Source of the DNA: Micropruina glycogenica
GTDB lineage: Bacteria > Actinomycetota > Actinomycetes > Propionibacteriales > Propionibacteriaceae
Reading direction: 5' to 3' (one strand)
Assembly: GCF_039524395.1 (NCBI RefSeq)
Contig: NZ_BAAAGO010000033.1
Length of the DNA: 64,000 bases
This document shows, in pieces, positions 16,441-26,208 of the stretch (positions are counted from its first letter, which is position 1; the number at the start of each line of letters is the position of its first letter). The position numbers were made by a program, and so were the translations under genes. Under the pieces are notes generated by a model that had not been told where the DNA came from, made no database searches, and worked only from the letters and a program-made list of their open reading frames with translations.

Positions 16441-16472
16441 CGATATATCGTTGATGCAACGTAAGACTTACG
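16441..16472. promoter_or_regulatory. three adjoining palindromes upstream of padR (candidate PadR operator)
   Basis: CGATATATCG (16441-16450), GTTGATGCAAC (16450-16460) and CGTAAGACTTACG (16460-16472) follow one another, ending just before the ribosome-binding site GAAAGGAG of padR. AT-rich palindromes with an ATAT core are typical PadR sites, so autoregulation is likely. This is inferred from position and symmetry only. Confidence 0.55.
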
Positions 16473-16487
16473 AAAGGAGTTCCGATC

Positions 16488-17156
16488 ATGAGGAACGACA
16501 ACACGTTCAACGAGAACGGTCCGCGCCAGAGTCGCGGACATCACGGACGCCCGCAGCGCGGTGCGTTCGGCGAAGGCCACAACCGCGGCGGCTTCGGCCC
16601 CGGCTTCCCCTTCGGCGGCCCCGGCTTCGGTGGCCCGATGGGTCCGTTCGGCGGCCCCGGCGGTCGTCGTGGCGGACGCGGCCGGGCCCGGCGCGGCGAC
16701 GTTCGGCAGGCCGTGCTGGCCCTGCTGGCAGATGAGCCGCTCAACGGCTACCAGATGATCCAGAAGCTGGCCGAGCACACCGAGGGCGGTTGGAAGCCGT
16801 CCCCCGGCGCGATCTACCCGGCGCTGGCCCAGCTCGAAGACGAGGGTCTGATCGAGCAGTTCGACAACGAGGGCACCAAGGCCTACCGGCTCACCGAGGC
16901 GGGTCAGTCCGCCGCCGGCGAGATCGGCCAGAAGCCGTGGGAGACCTTCAACGCCGAGAACGCGCCGCTGCACCCCGAGGCGATGAAGGCGATGTGGAGC
17001 GAGTTCCGCGGGCTGGCCATGGCCGCCCAGGAACTGACCCGCAACGGCAGCCAGGCCCAGCAGGAGCGCGCCAGTCAGTTGCTGGCCGAGACCAAGCGCA
17101 AGCTGTACGGCCTGCTGGCCGACAGCGACGTGCACAACGGCGACGACCTGCGCTGA
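16488..17156 (+). CDS. PadR-family transcriptional regulator with Gly-rich N-terminus
   Basis: A 222-residue regulator. The PadR winged helix runs from about residue 68 (RRGDVRQAVLALLADEPLNG) through YQMIQKLAEH, SPGAIYPALAQLEDEGLIE and KAYRLTEAG to about 145, followed by a C-terminal dimerisation helix. The first 66 residues are a low-complexity tail rich in Gly, Pro, Phe, Arg and His (GGPGFGGPMGPFGGPGG), seen in some actinobacterial PadR proteins; its role is unknown. The ATG has a strong Shine-Dalgarno (AAAGGAG). Targets are unknown; a self-operator is suggested at 16441-16472. Confidence 0.9.
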   Translation: MRNDNTFNENGPRQSRGHHGRPQRGAFGEGHNRGGFGPGFPFGGPGFGGPMGPFGGPGGRRGGRGRARRGDVRQAVLALLADEPLNGYQMIQKLAEHTEGGWKPSPGAIYPALAQLEDEGLIEQFDNEGTKAYRLTEAGQSAAGEIGQKPWETFNAENAPLHPEAMKAMWSEFRGLAMAAQELTRNGSQAQQERASQLLAETKRKLYGLLADSDVHNGDDLR

Positions 17157-17171
17157 CGCTTCCAGCAAACG

Positions 17172-17202
17172 AAGGGCCGCCCGATCGTTCGGGCGGCCCT
17201 TC
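17172..17202 (+). terminator. rho-independent-type terminator after padR
   Basis: AAGGGCCGCCCGA and its reverse complement TCGGGCGGCCCTT form a 13-bp GC-rich stem over a short loop, ending in TTCT, 15 bases after the padR stop. Confidence 0.8.
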
Positions 17203-17245
17203 TGCGTCGCCGTGGCTGCGCGGGCTGATCGACAATCAGGTGCCG

Positions 17246-17400
17246 GTCATCCCGGCAGACGCCGGGATCTGCCGCCACCCGGGGTCTCCGCAATCGTGCC
17301 ATTCGAGATACCCGGGGCAAGCCCGGGATGACGAACCGTCAGCCTCGGCAAGCCCGGGATGACGAACCGTCAGCCTCAGCAAACCCCGGACGACGAGCGT
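17246..17400. repeat. cluster of VIPADAGIS-type palindromes
   Basis: Copies at 17246-17270 (GTCATCCCGGC ... GCCGGGATCT), 17305-17333 and 17345-17363, and a decayed one at 17376-17400, in both orientations. The unit AAGCCCGGGATGACGAACCG is directly duplicated. They fill the gap between the padR terminator and the convergent aspS end. No gene is seen. Confidence 0.85.
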
Positions 17401-17440
17401 CGGGGTCGGCACCTCAGATCCCCCTCCGCCGCGATCGTGC

Positions 17441-19228
<1,788 letters not shown>

Positions 19229-19579
19229 GGCGATGTTCCTTTCTCTGTTCCCGCATAGACGGTGCGGGACACTCGTTCGAGTCTAGAGGCCACACGACCG
19301 GCCGTCGAAACGCCTTCGCCGGGGACGTGCGTGGCTGACTCGGGTGCCGCGTCTGGGAGCGATGCCCGAGCCGCCCACCTCCAGATCGCCCGGACGCTGG
19401 CGCGTCCTGCCGATCTTCCGACGCCCACCAACCTGCCCCGGGCATCGCTCCCCAGCCGCTTTGATCCTCCCCAGTCGTACTCCGCTTTCCACGACATGCT
19501 TGATTCGGTCACGACACCCACCCATCCAGACTCGGTGCGTGAGTGCACCGTCTGTGCGGGACGGAGGGAGTGGTGGGGA
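19229..19579. other. 351-bp gap upstream of aspS
   Basis: Between the alkB stop and the aspS start, both leftward. Near aspS, TAGACT (minus strand, about 19281-19286) could be a -10 box, next to a small dyad ACTCG-TT-CGAGT at 19271-19282. The rest shows no recognised gene, repeat or terminator; the short ORFs present look like chance. Confidence 0.45.
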
Positions 19580-20218
19580 CTAGAAAACGTTGAAGGGCCG
19601 GAACTGGACGCTGATGCGGGGGCCGACCGCCTTGGCGGTCTTCAGGATCGCGTGTTCCCAGGTGCGCTGGCACGAGCCGCCCATCACGATCAGGTCGCCG
19701 TGGCCGAGTGGGTGGCTGCTGTGCACCTGACCGCCGTTGGGGCGCAAAGACAGCTGCCGCGGCGCTCCGAACGACACGATGGCGACCATGGTGTCTTCGG
19801 TGCGGCTACGGCCGATGCGGTCGCCGTGCCAGGCCACCGAGTCACGTCCGTCGCGGTAGTAGCAGCACCCCGCGGTGACGAACTCTTCGCCCAGTTCGGC
19901 CGCGTAGTGGCGGTTTAACTCGTTGCGGGCGGCGGTCAGCGCCGCGTGCGGCAACTCGTCGCCGATGCCGTACTGATGCAGTAGCCGGGGCACGTCGACC
20001 ACCCGGTCGTACATTTCGCGACGCTCGGCGTGCCACGGAATGTCGTGCACCAGCCGCGGAAACACCTGATCGGCGCCCCTGACCCAGCCGCGCGCGACGT
20101 CGACCCAGGCGCCGTCGCTGAGCGTCACCCGGCGCACCAGGCCCTGAAGGGACGGCACCTCGACCGCCGCGCTGGTGAACAACGATGCCTGGAAGTCCGT
20201 CGTCATGGTAGCCAGCAT
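19580..20218 (-). CDS. alkB: AlkB-family alpha-ketoglutarate-dependent DNA repair dioxygenase
   Basis: A 212-residue Fe(II)/2-oxoglutarate oxygenase likely to reverse N-alkyl lesions such as 1-methyladenine. The iron ligands are seen as the HxD of WHGDRIG and the distal His in TWEHAI; the 2-oxoglutarate arginine pair lies in GPRISVQFRPF. SFGAPRQLSLRP and the nucleotide-recognition lid are typical. The start may be the second ATG at 20206 (MTTDFQ). A palindrome just upstream (20227-20244) resembles an SOS-type operator. The arsR gene is divergent, 71 bp away. Confidence 0.9.
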   Translation of the reverse strand: MLATMTTDFQASLFTSAAVEVPSLQGLVRRVTLSDGAWVDVARGWVRGADQVFPRLVHDIPWHAERREMYDRVVDVPRLLHQYGIGDELPHAALTAARNELNRHYAAELGEEFVTAGCCYYRDGRDSVAWHGDRIGRSRTEDTMVAIVSFGAPRQLSLRPNGGQVHSSHPLGHGDLIVMGGSCQRTWEHAILKTAKAVGPRISVQFRPFNVF

Positions 20219-20226
20219 AGACCTGA

Positions 20227-20244
20227 TTCGTACATTTGTACGAA
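20227..20244. promoter_or_regulatory. 18-bp palindromic operator candidate between alkB and arsR
   Basis: TTCGTACATTTGTACGAA: seven-base arms around a four-base centre, 9 bp upstream of the alkB start. It resembles the actinobacterial LexA box (CGAAC-N4-GTTCG), but positions four and fifteen are exchanged symmetrically, giving GTAC instead of GAAC. It may be a LexA variant or the site of another damage regulator. Confidence 0.55.
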
Positions 20245-20264
20245 CACATCGCTTGACTCAACTA

Positions 20265-20280
20265 GTAACCATATGGTTAC
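20265..20280. promoter_or_regulatory. perfect 16-bp palindrome before arsR (candidate self-operator)
   Basis: GTAACCATATGGTTAC lies 9 bases before the ATG of the ArsR-family gene, downstream of a TTGACT that could serve as a -35 box (20253-20258). The position is right for autorepression. Confidence 0.6.
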
Positions 20281-20289
20281 CATTTTCCC

Positions 20290-20652
20290 ATGGACGTGTT
20301 CGCGGCACTGGCCGACCCGGTGCGACGTGACCTGCTGGCCAGGTTGAGCGCCGGGCCCATGCGGGTGGTCGACCTGGCCGCCGAGCTGCCAGTCTCGCGG
20401 CCGGCCGTGAGCAAGCACCTGCGCCTGCTCGGCGCGGCGGGCCTGGTCACCGCGACCCCGTCGGGGCGGGAGACCCGCTACGCCCTGCGCCGACGCGGGT
20501 TGGAACCGCTCAACGCCTACCTGGCCACGCTCGCCGTCCGCGCGCCCTTCGCCGAACACACTCTCGACGCGCTCGCCCTCGAGGTGCGGCGCACCGTGCG
20601 CGAGCGCCGTTCGGCCCCCGAAACCGCCAGCCCAACCAAGGAGACAGCATGA
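20290..20652 (+). CDS. ArsR-family transcriptional regulator
   Basis: A 120-residue winged-helix repressor. MDVFAALADPVRRDLLARL and VSRPAVSKHLRLLGAAGLV are the standard first and recognition helices. It lacks the CxC-type metal motifs of classical metal sensors and has the form usually paired with an SRPBCC protein. The downstream SRPBCC gene overlaps it by four bases (ATGA). A perfect palindrome at 20265-20280 is a plausible operator. Confidence 0.92.
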   Translation: MDVFAALADPVRRDLLARLSAGPMRVVDLAAELPVSRPAVSKHLRLLGAAGLVTATPSGRETRYALRRRGLEPLNAYLATLAVRAPFAEHTLDALALEVRRTVRERRSAPETASPTKETA

Positions 20653-21152
20653 CCACCGGTTTTCGCGAATACCGTGACGGCACCACCTACCTGGTGTTCC
20701 ACCGCAGCTTCACCGCCCCGATCGCCGACGTCTGGGACTCGATCGTCGACCCCGAACGACTCAACCGCTGGTTCGGCCGCTGGACCGGCGACCCCGCGAG
20801 CGGCACGGTGCAGATCGAGTGGACGGCCGAAGAGGGCTCGCCCGTGGCCACCTACGCCATCGAGGTGTGCGAGCCACCCACACGGTTGCGGCTGCACAGC
20901 GTGCACGATGATCCGGCCGAGGTCTGGACCCTCGATCTGGGGCTCAGCGAAGCCGACGGCGTCACCACTCTTGCGTTCGCCCAACTGGTGGACGACCCCG
21001 CCGTGGTCACCGATGTCGGACCCGGTTGGCAGTACTACCTCGACCGCTTCGAGGTCGCCCGATCGGGCGGCGACGCCAACACCGTGAGGTGGGGCGACGA
21101 CTACCTGAAATACGCCGCCCACTACGCCAAAGAGTTTGATGTGGAGGCATAG
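20649..21152 (+). CDS. SRPBCC-domain protein (AHSA1/START-like)
   Basis: A 167-residue protein of the activator-of-Hsp90-ATPase-like branch of the SRPBCC fold, which forms a hydrophobic cavity. Visible are FHRSFTAPIADVWDSIVDPERLNRWFG at the N-terminus, the strand TVQIEWTAEEG, and the long C-terminal helix WQYYLDRFEVARSG. Ligand and role are unknown; family members encoded with ArsR regulators are often stress or polyketide/lipid binding proteins. It is translationally coupled to the regulator. Confidence 0.87.
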   Translation: MTTGFREYRDGTTYLVFHRSFTAPIADVWDSIVDPERLNRWFGRWTGDPASGTVQIEWTAEEGSPVATYAIEVCEPPTRLRLHSVHDDPAEVWTLDLGLSEADGVTTLAFAQLVDDPAVVTDVGPGWQYYLDRFEVARSGGDANTVRWGDDYLKYAAHYAKEFDVEA

Positions 21153-21163
21153 GCGAACGGGCA

Positions 21164-21218
21164 GAGATCCCAGCGTTTCGCTGGGATGACGAACTCCCAC
21201 GGCGCACGCCGGGATCTC
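21164..21218. repeat. facing pair of VIPADAGIS-type palindromes at convergent gene ends
   Basis: One copy at 21164-21191 has covarying arms (CCCAGCG-TTT-CGCTGGG). A second, inverted, ends GGGATCTCA at about 21218. The hisS stop codon (TGA, plus-strand TCA 21217-21219) is formed at the edge of the second copy. The pair sits between the ends of the SRPBCC and hisS genes and could act as a bidirectional terminator. Confidence 0.8.
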
Positions 21219-22548
21219 AACCCCCGCTGACCCCCGGACGACGATCGCCCTCGGGCGGCGTCCATGAGTCGGGATCGGCCGGCACCTGCTCGCCGGAGCG
21301 GATGTCTTTCACCTCGTTCGAGCTGAACCAGACGAACGGAATGCCCCGCCGGTCGGCGTAGCGGATCTGCTTGCCGAACCGGTCGGCCCTGGGCGCCACC
21401 TCGGTGGCGATGCCCCGAGCGCGCAGCTTCGCCGCGATCGCCACGGCGTCGGCCCGGGTCTCCTCTGCGTCCACGGCCACCAGCACGCAGCTCGGCACCG
21501 TCCTGGACGCGGTCAGCGCCCCCTTTGAGATGAGCGGCACCAGAATGCGGGTCACCCCGATCGACAGCCCGACGCCGGGGTAGCCGGTGCGGCCGTCGGA
21601 CGCCAACGAGTCGTAACGCCCCCCCGAACAGATCGAGCCGAGGTGCTCGAAGCCCGTCATCTCGGTTTCGTAGACGGTGCCGGTGTAGTAGTCGAGCCCG
21701 CGGGCGATCTTGAGGTCGGCCACCAGTCGCCCGGGCACCGCGGCGGCCGCCGCGGCCACCAGGTCGGCCAACTGGGCCAGCCCCTCGTCCAGCAGTTCGT
21801 TCTCGACGCCCAACGCCCGAACCCGCTCCACGAACGACTCGTCGGCGGCCGAGATCGTCGCGAGTTCGAGACATTTGGCCGCCACCTGGTCGCTCAACCC
21901 GAGTTCACCGGTGAGCAGGTCGGCGACCGCCGCCGGCCCGATCTTGTCGAGCTTGTCGACCCGCTGCAGCACGGCCAGGTGATCGTCGATGCCCAGCCCG
22001 CGGTAGAAGCCCTCGGCCAGCTTGCGGTTGTTCACCCGCATCAGCACCGGCGGTACGCCGAAGTCTGTGTGCAGCCGCTCCAGCGCCTCGAGAATCACCA
22101 ACGCCACCTCGACGTCGTGGTGCGCGGCCAGCGCGTCCTGGCCCACCACATCGATGTCGGCCTGCAGGAACTCGCGATACCGGCCCTCTTGCGGACGCTC
22201 GCCACGCCACACCTTCTGAATCTGGTAGCGGCGAAACGGAAAGCTCAGGTGCCCCGAGTTCTCGAGCACGTAGCGGGCGAACGGCACGGTCAGGTCGAAG
22301 TGCAGGCCCAGTTCGTCACGGTCGGCGATGCCCGCGCGCACCGACTGCAGCCGCTGCACCACGTAGATCTCTTTGTCGATCTCGCCCTTGCGCGCCAGTT
22401 GCGCCATCGGTTCGAGCGCCCTGGTCTCGATGGACCCGAACCCGTGCAGTTCGAACGTCTGCGCCAACGACGCGAGCACCCGCTGTTCGACGATGCGCCC
22501 CTCGGGCAGAAACTCGGGAAAGCCGCTCAGCGGCTTGGGACGGCTCAT
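21217..22548 (-). CDS. hisS: histidyl-tRNA synthetase
   Basis: A 443-residue class II synthetase. Motif 1 region (PLSGFPEFLPEGRIVEQRVL), the histidine-binding motifs RGLDYYTGTVYE and SICSGGRYDSL, motif 3 VGLSIGVTRILV, and a C-terminal anticodon-binding domain (VAIAAKLRARGIATEV) are all present. Length is normal. Its start overlaps the MBL-hydrolase stop (ATGA). The C-terminal end abuts a palindromic repeat that supplies the stop codon. Confidence 0.97.
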   Translation of the reverse strand: MSRPKPLSGFPEFLPEGRIVEQRVLASLAQTFELHGFGSIETRALEPMAQLARKGEIDKEIYVVQRLQSVRAGIADRDELGLHFDLTVPFARYVLENSGHLSFPFRRYQIQKVWRGERPQEGRYREFLQADIDVVGQDALAAHHDVEVALVILEALERLHTDFGVPPVLMRVNNRKLAEGFYRGLGIDDHLAVLQRVDKLDKIGPAAVADLLTGELGLSDQVAAKCLELATISAADESFVERVRALGVENELLDEGLAQLADLVAAAAAAVPGRLVADLKIARGLDYYTGTVYETEMTGFEHLGSICSGGRYDSLASDGRTGYPGVGLSIGVTRILVPLISKGALTASRTVPSCVLVAVDAEETRADAVAIAAKLRARGIATEVAPRADRFGKQIRYADRRGIPFVWFSSNEVKDIRSGEQVPADPDSWTPPEGDRRPGVSGG

Positions 22549-23237
22549 CGGATTCCACCTAGATAGTCGGCTTGCAGGTACGGGTTGGACGACCGCTCGG
22601 CCGCCATCAGGCTCTGCGGCCCGTGCCCCGGCAACAGCGCGGAGGTGTCAGACAGGCCGAGCACCGGGCCGCGCAGCGTGTCGAGCATCACCGCGTGATC
22701 GCCCCCGGGCAGGTCGGTGCGGCCGATCGATCCCGCGAACAACACGTCGCCGGTGAACACCACCTGGTCGGCGCGATCGTTGCCCGCCAGCCCGGTTCGC
22801 AGCATCACACAACCCGGACGATGCCCCGGCGCATGAATCACCTCGAAGCTCAGTCCGGCCACGTCCACGCCCTCGTCGAACAGTCGCAGGTCGGCGGGCT
22901 CGGCCAGCGGCTGGTCGCCGATCAGTTGCGCCAGCAGCGGCGCAACCTCGGGCCCGAGCCCGGCCGCCGGGTCGGTGAGCAGTTCGCGGTCGGCCACGTG
23001 AATCCACGCGGGCACGCCATACTCGTCGGCCAACTCTGCGGCCGAGGCGACATGATCGATGTGTCCGTGGGTCAGCAACACCCCGGCCGGGGTCAGGTCG
23101 TGTGCGCTCACCAGACGGCGCAGACCGTCGGCCGCACCCACCCCGGGATCGACGATCACGCAGTCACGACCGGCCGCGGTGGCGGCCACATAGCAGTTCG
23201 CCTGCCACGGGCCGCTGGGAAAACTGGCCAGAAACAC
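22545..23237 (-). CDS. MBL-fold metallo-hydrolase, glyoxalase II-like
   Basis: A metallo-beta-lactamase-fold hydrolase. The frame is open to an ATG at 23291, but that would leave only eight bases to the divergent DUF349 gene. The GTG at 23237 gives VFLASFPSGPWQANCYV, the usual N-terminus of this family (230 residues). Metal ligands are HGHIDH, HAPGHRPG, the Asp of FTGDVLF and the His of LPGHG. Likely a hydroxyacylglutathione hydrolase-like thioesterase; in organisms with mycothiol the natural substrate may differ. Encoded just before hisS in many actinobacteria. Confidence 0.88.
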   Translation of the reverse strand: MFLASFPSGPWQANCYVAATAAGRDCVIVDPGVGAADGLRRLVSAHDLTPAGVLLTHGHIDHVASAAELADEYGVPAWIHVADRELLTDPAAGLGPEVAPLLAQLIGDQPLAEPADLRLFDEGVDVAGLSFEVIHAPGHRPGCVMLRTGLAGNDRADQVVFTGDVLFAGSIGRTDLPGGDHAVMLDTLRGPVLGLSDTSALLPGHGPQSLMAAERSSNPYLQADYLGGIR

Positions 23238-23299
23238 GCGGGCCAGCCTATCGGCCGACTCGCCGGGCACGATCCACAAACCGGCGGTCATGAGGCAAG

Positions 23300-24550
23300 A
23301 TGGTCGCCATGACTTCTTCCAGCCCGGCTGATTTCGGCCGCGTTGACCCCGACGGCACCGTCTACGTCCGCACCGCCGAGGGCGAACGCAGCGTCGGCCA
23401 GATACCCGATGTCACCGAAGCCGAGGCGCTGGCGTTCTACACCCGGCGGTTCGAGGCGCTGGATCTCGAGGTCAGTCTGCTGGAACGCCGCATCGCCTCC
23501 GGAGCCCTGTCACCCGACGAAGCCCGGCACAGCATCAACACCGTCACCGGCAACGTCACCGGCGCCAACGCGGTCGGCGATCTGGACGGCCTCACCACCC
23601 GGCTGCAGGCGCTGGCACCCGTGCTGGCCCAGGCCTCGGCCGAACGCCGTGCCGAGCGCGCCAAGCAGGCCGAGGCCACGAAGGCCACCAAAGAAGGCAT
23701 GGTCGCCGAAGCCGAGCAGTTGGCGCTGAGCAACGACTGGCGCGGTGGCGTGAACCGGTTCCGGTCGCTGCTCGACGAATGGAAGGCGCTCCCCCGCATC
23801 GATCGGGCCACCGACGACGCCTTATGGCACCGGTTCTCGACCGCGCGCACCACCTACACCCGGCGCCGCAAGGCGCAGTTCGCCGAGCAGGCCGAAAAGC
23901 GTGAAGGCGCCCGGCAGCTCAAGGAACAGATCATCGCCGAGGCCCGTCCACTGGCCGAATCGACCGACTGGGGGCCCACCGCCGGCGCGTTCCGCGACCT
24001 GATGACGCGCTGGAAGGCCGCCGGGTCTGCCCCGCGCGAGGTGGACGACGCCCTGTGGGCCGAGTTCCGCGGGCTGCAGGACACGTTCTTCAACGCGCGT
24101 CAGTCGACGCTGTCGCAGCAGGACGAGGAGTTCAAGGCCAACCTCGACGCCAAAGAAGCCCTGTTGGCCAAAGCCGAGGCCGAGATCGTGCCGGTCACCG
24201 ACCTGGACGCGTCGCGCAACGCCTTCAGAACCTTCCTGGAGCAGTTCAACGCCTTGGGCAAGGTACCCCGCGAGTCGATTCGTGGCCTCGACAATCGCGT
24301 GAGGGCACTCGAGACGGCGGTCAGGCAGGCCGAAGACGCCGAGTGGAAGCGCACCGACCCCGAGGCCCGGGCCCGCGCCGAAGAGACGGTGGCGATGCTC
24401 AGCAGCGAGATCGACAAGCTCAGCGAGAAGATCACCAAGGCCGAGGCCCGCGGCGACAAGAAGGCCGCCGACAAGGCCCGCGACTCGATCGCCACGTACC
24501 AGAGTTGGCTCGACCAGGCCCGCGAGACGCTCGCCGACTTCAGCCGTTGA
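23300..24550 (+). CDS. DUF349-domain protein
   Basis: A 416-residue, highly charged, largely alpha-helical protein with repeated DUF349 units, seen as WRGGVNRFRSLLDEWKALPR, WGPTAGAFRDLMTRWKAAGS and DASRNAFRTFLEQFNALGKVPR. A Lys/Glu-rich coiled coil closes it. Actinobacterial members are conserved next to the hisS region; function is unknown (an RNA- or ribosome-related role has been suggested for relatives). The ATG at 23309 (MTSSS) is an alternative start and may be used in a leaderless message. Confidence 0.87.
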   Translation: MVAMTSSSPADFGRVDPDGTVYVRTAEGERSVGQIPDVTEAEALAFYTRRFEALDLEVSLLERRIASGALSPDEARHSINTVTGNVTGANAVGDLDGLTTRLQALAPVLAQASAERRAERAKQAEATKATKEGMVAEAEQLALSNDWRGGVNRFRSLLDEWKALPRIDRATDDALWHRFSTARTTYTRRRKAQFAEQAEKREGARQLKEQIIAEARPLAESTDWGPTAGAFRDLMTRWKAAGSAPREVDDALWAEFRGLQDTFFNARQSTLSQQDEEFKANLDAKEALLAKAEAEIVPVTDLDASRNAFRTFLEQFNALGKVPRESIRGLDNRVRALETAVRQAEDAEWKRTDPEARARAEETVAMLSSEIDKLSEKITKAEARGDKKAADKARDSIATYQSWLDQARETLADFSR

Positions 24551-24555
24551 TCGAC

Positions 24556-24578
24556 GGCGCCCTCGACGACAGGGCGCC
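24556..24578 (+). terminator. hairpin after the DUF349 gene
   Basis: GGCGCCCT and AGGGCGCC make an 8-bp stem six bases after the stop codon. No T-run follows, so its strength as a terminator is uncertain. Confidence 0.55.
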
Positions 24579-24584
24579 CCATGA

Positions 24585-24611
24585 GAGATTGCGGCGTCCG
24601 CCGCAATGACG
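24585..24611. repeat. VIPADAGIS-type palindrome with TTGCGGCG arms
   Basis: GAGATTGCGGCG-TCC-GCCGCAATGACG: both arms differ from the common form at matching positions, so pairing is kept. An identical variant occurs at 28738-28765. Confidence 0.85.
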
Positions 24612-24644
24612 AAAACCGCACCCCGCACGTCCGACTCATGCAAC

Positions 24645-24683
24645 GAACGGTCCGGCCCACCGTGGTGGCGGGCCGGACCGTTC
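24645..24683. terminator. strong hairpin between convergent DUF349 and alkaline phosphatase genes
   Basis: GAACGGTCCGGCCC (24645-24658) and GGGCCGGACCGTTC (24670-24683) form a perfect 14-bp stem, ending nine bases before the phosphatase stop codon. It could serve both convergent transcripts. Confidence 0.8.
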
Positions 24684-24692
24684 GGGCTCAGG

Positions 24693-26045
24693 TCAGCGTC
24701 TGAAGCCCATCGCCTTCAGCACCGCGTCGTGCACCTGGGTGTTCTTGATGAAGCCGGCCAGGCGCTGCGCCCCCGGGCCCGAAGCCGTCACCGGGGTGGC
24801 AGCCCCGGTGTGACCGTTGGTGGTCCAGTCGGCCACCATCTTCAGGTTCGAGTGGGCGATCGCAACGGTGTCTTCGGACTGCTCGCCCGAGCCGTTCTCG
24901 TCGTTCGGGTCGACGTTCTCGATGGCCAGCCCGCCGGTCTCGTGGTCACCGACCACCAGCACGAGGGTGCCCGGCGTGCGGGCCGCGAAGTCGAGCGCGA
25001 TCTTGACCGTACGGTCGAGTTCGGCTCCGGCCTTGATCATGAGCTTGGCGTTGCTGTGGTGCGCCATCTCGTCGATGCCCTCTTCTTCGATGAACAGGAA
25101 GAAGCCGTCACGATCGCGCGACAGCAGGTCGATCGCCTTCGTGGCCATCACGGGCAGCCGCACCGAGGGGTCGTACAGGTCGCCTTCACCCTCGTTGTGG
25201 TATTCGAACATCTCTTCGTTGGCGAACAGGCCGAGCACCTTGCCCTTGTTCACCTTGCCGAGTTCGGCGGCGTTGGTGACGTACTGGTACTTCAACTGCT
25301 TGGCGCGATCGACCAGGTTGCCCTTGGTGCCCTTGCTCTGCTCGGTGGGGTCGGTCGGCGGGTTGTCGGGCCAGGCGCCGGGGTTGCCGGCCGGGTACCA
25401 CCAGTCCTCACCGCCGCCGAGCACCACGTCGACGCGGCTCTGTTCGATGATCTGGCGCGCGATCTCGCTCTGGTCCGACCGGTTGGCCACGTGCGCCGAG
25501 AACGCGCCGGGCGAGGCGTCGGTCACCTGGGCGGTGGTGACCAGTCCGGTGGACTTGCCGGCGGCCCGGGCCCGCTCCAGCAGGTTGGTCACCGGCTTGC
25601 CGTTGACGTCGACGCCGATCGCGCCGTTGTAACTGCGCACGCCCGTGGCGTAGGCGGTGGCTGCGGCCGCCGAGTCGGTGACGGCCTGTGCGGTGTCGGC
25701 CGAGTCGGTGTGCACCAGGCCGGTGACCTGCATCTTGTTCATCACCAGGTCGCCGTTCTGGCCCTTCAGCGCCAGCCTGAGCAGCTCGCGGTGGGCCACG
25801 CCCATGCCGTCGCCCTGAATGAAGATGACGTTGCGCGCCCGACCCTTGGTGTTGATGTCGTAGCCCGCAACCTCGGGGGTGTTCACCGACTCGGCGGTCA
25901 GCGTGACCGGCCGGTCGGCGACCCGTACCTGCGCCATTGACGCGCCCGAGACGGTCGACGCCAACAGGGCGGCCACCGCGACCGCCAGAACTCCCGTGGC
26001 TCGGCCCGCCAGTTGGGCAGGGTGGGTGTGCGAATGTTTGGGCAT
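24693..26045 (-). CDS. secreted alkaline phosphatase (PhoA family)
   Basis: A 450-residue metal-dependent phosphomonoesterase that releases phosphate outside the cell. The N-terminal signal sequence (ATGVLAVAVAALLASTVSG, about 16-34) is followed by the core: metal ligand Asp79 in GDGMG, nucleophile Ser125 in TDSAAAATA, EEGIDEMAHHSN and VVGDHETGG as further metal ligands, and a His near the C-terminus (NGHTGAATP). A strong Shine-Dalgarno (AAGGAGG) precedes the ATG. It is monocistronic and probably phosphate-responsive, but no convincing Pho box was found. Confidence 0.94.
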   Translation of the reverse strand: MPKHSHTHPAQLAGRATGVLAVAVAALLASTVSGASMAQVRVADRPVTLTAESVNTPEVAGYDINTKGRARNVIFIQGDGMGVAHRELLRLALKGQNGDLVMNKMQVTGLVHTDSADTAQAVTDSAAAATAYATGVRSYNGAIGVDVNGKPVTNLLERARAAGKSTGLVTTAQVTDASPGAFSAHVANRSDQSEIARQIIEQSRVDVVLGGGEDWWYPAGNPGAWPDNPPTDPTEQSKGTKGNLVDRAKQLKYQYVTNAAELGKVNKGKVLGLFANEEMFEYHNEGEGDLYDPSVRLPVMATKAIDLLSRDRDGFFLFIEEEGIDEMAHHSNAKLMIKAGAELDRTVKIALDFAARTPGTLVLVVGDHETGGLAIENVDPNDENGSGEQSEDTVAIAHSNLKMVADWTTNGHTGAATPVTASGPGAQRLAGFIKNTQVHDAVLKAMGFRR

Positions 26046-26208
26046 ACTGCCTCCTTGGGGTGTTGCGACCTCTTCGTCGCTCCCGGGACTGTAACTTCAC
26101 CCGCATCTTCGATCAACCACCCCGTTGGGTCGGCTTCGATCGAGACGCCTTGTTGGGTGGGCCCGAGCAACCCCGAACCCGAAGGTCTCGAGGGACGCCC
26201 GGCGCCGG

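Noticed and set aside
16311..17168. Upstream extension of the rarA frame
   Set aside because: It is antisense shadow of padR and the hairpin; RarA has its normal length from 16310.
19265..19300. tRNA T-arm-like GTTCGAGTC before aspS
   Set aside because: No acceptor, D or anticodon stems can be built around it.
19262..19918. Rightward ORF across the aspS-alkB gap
   Set aside because: Most of it is antisense to alkB and no family is recognised.
26046..26208. Possible Pho box (ACTTCACCCGC) before the alkaline phosphatase gene
   Set aside because: Only one half-site fits and it is in the opposite orientation to the gene; no second direct repeat at 11 bp.
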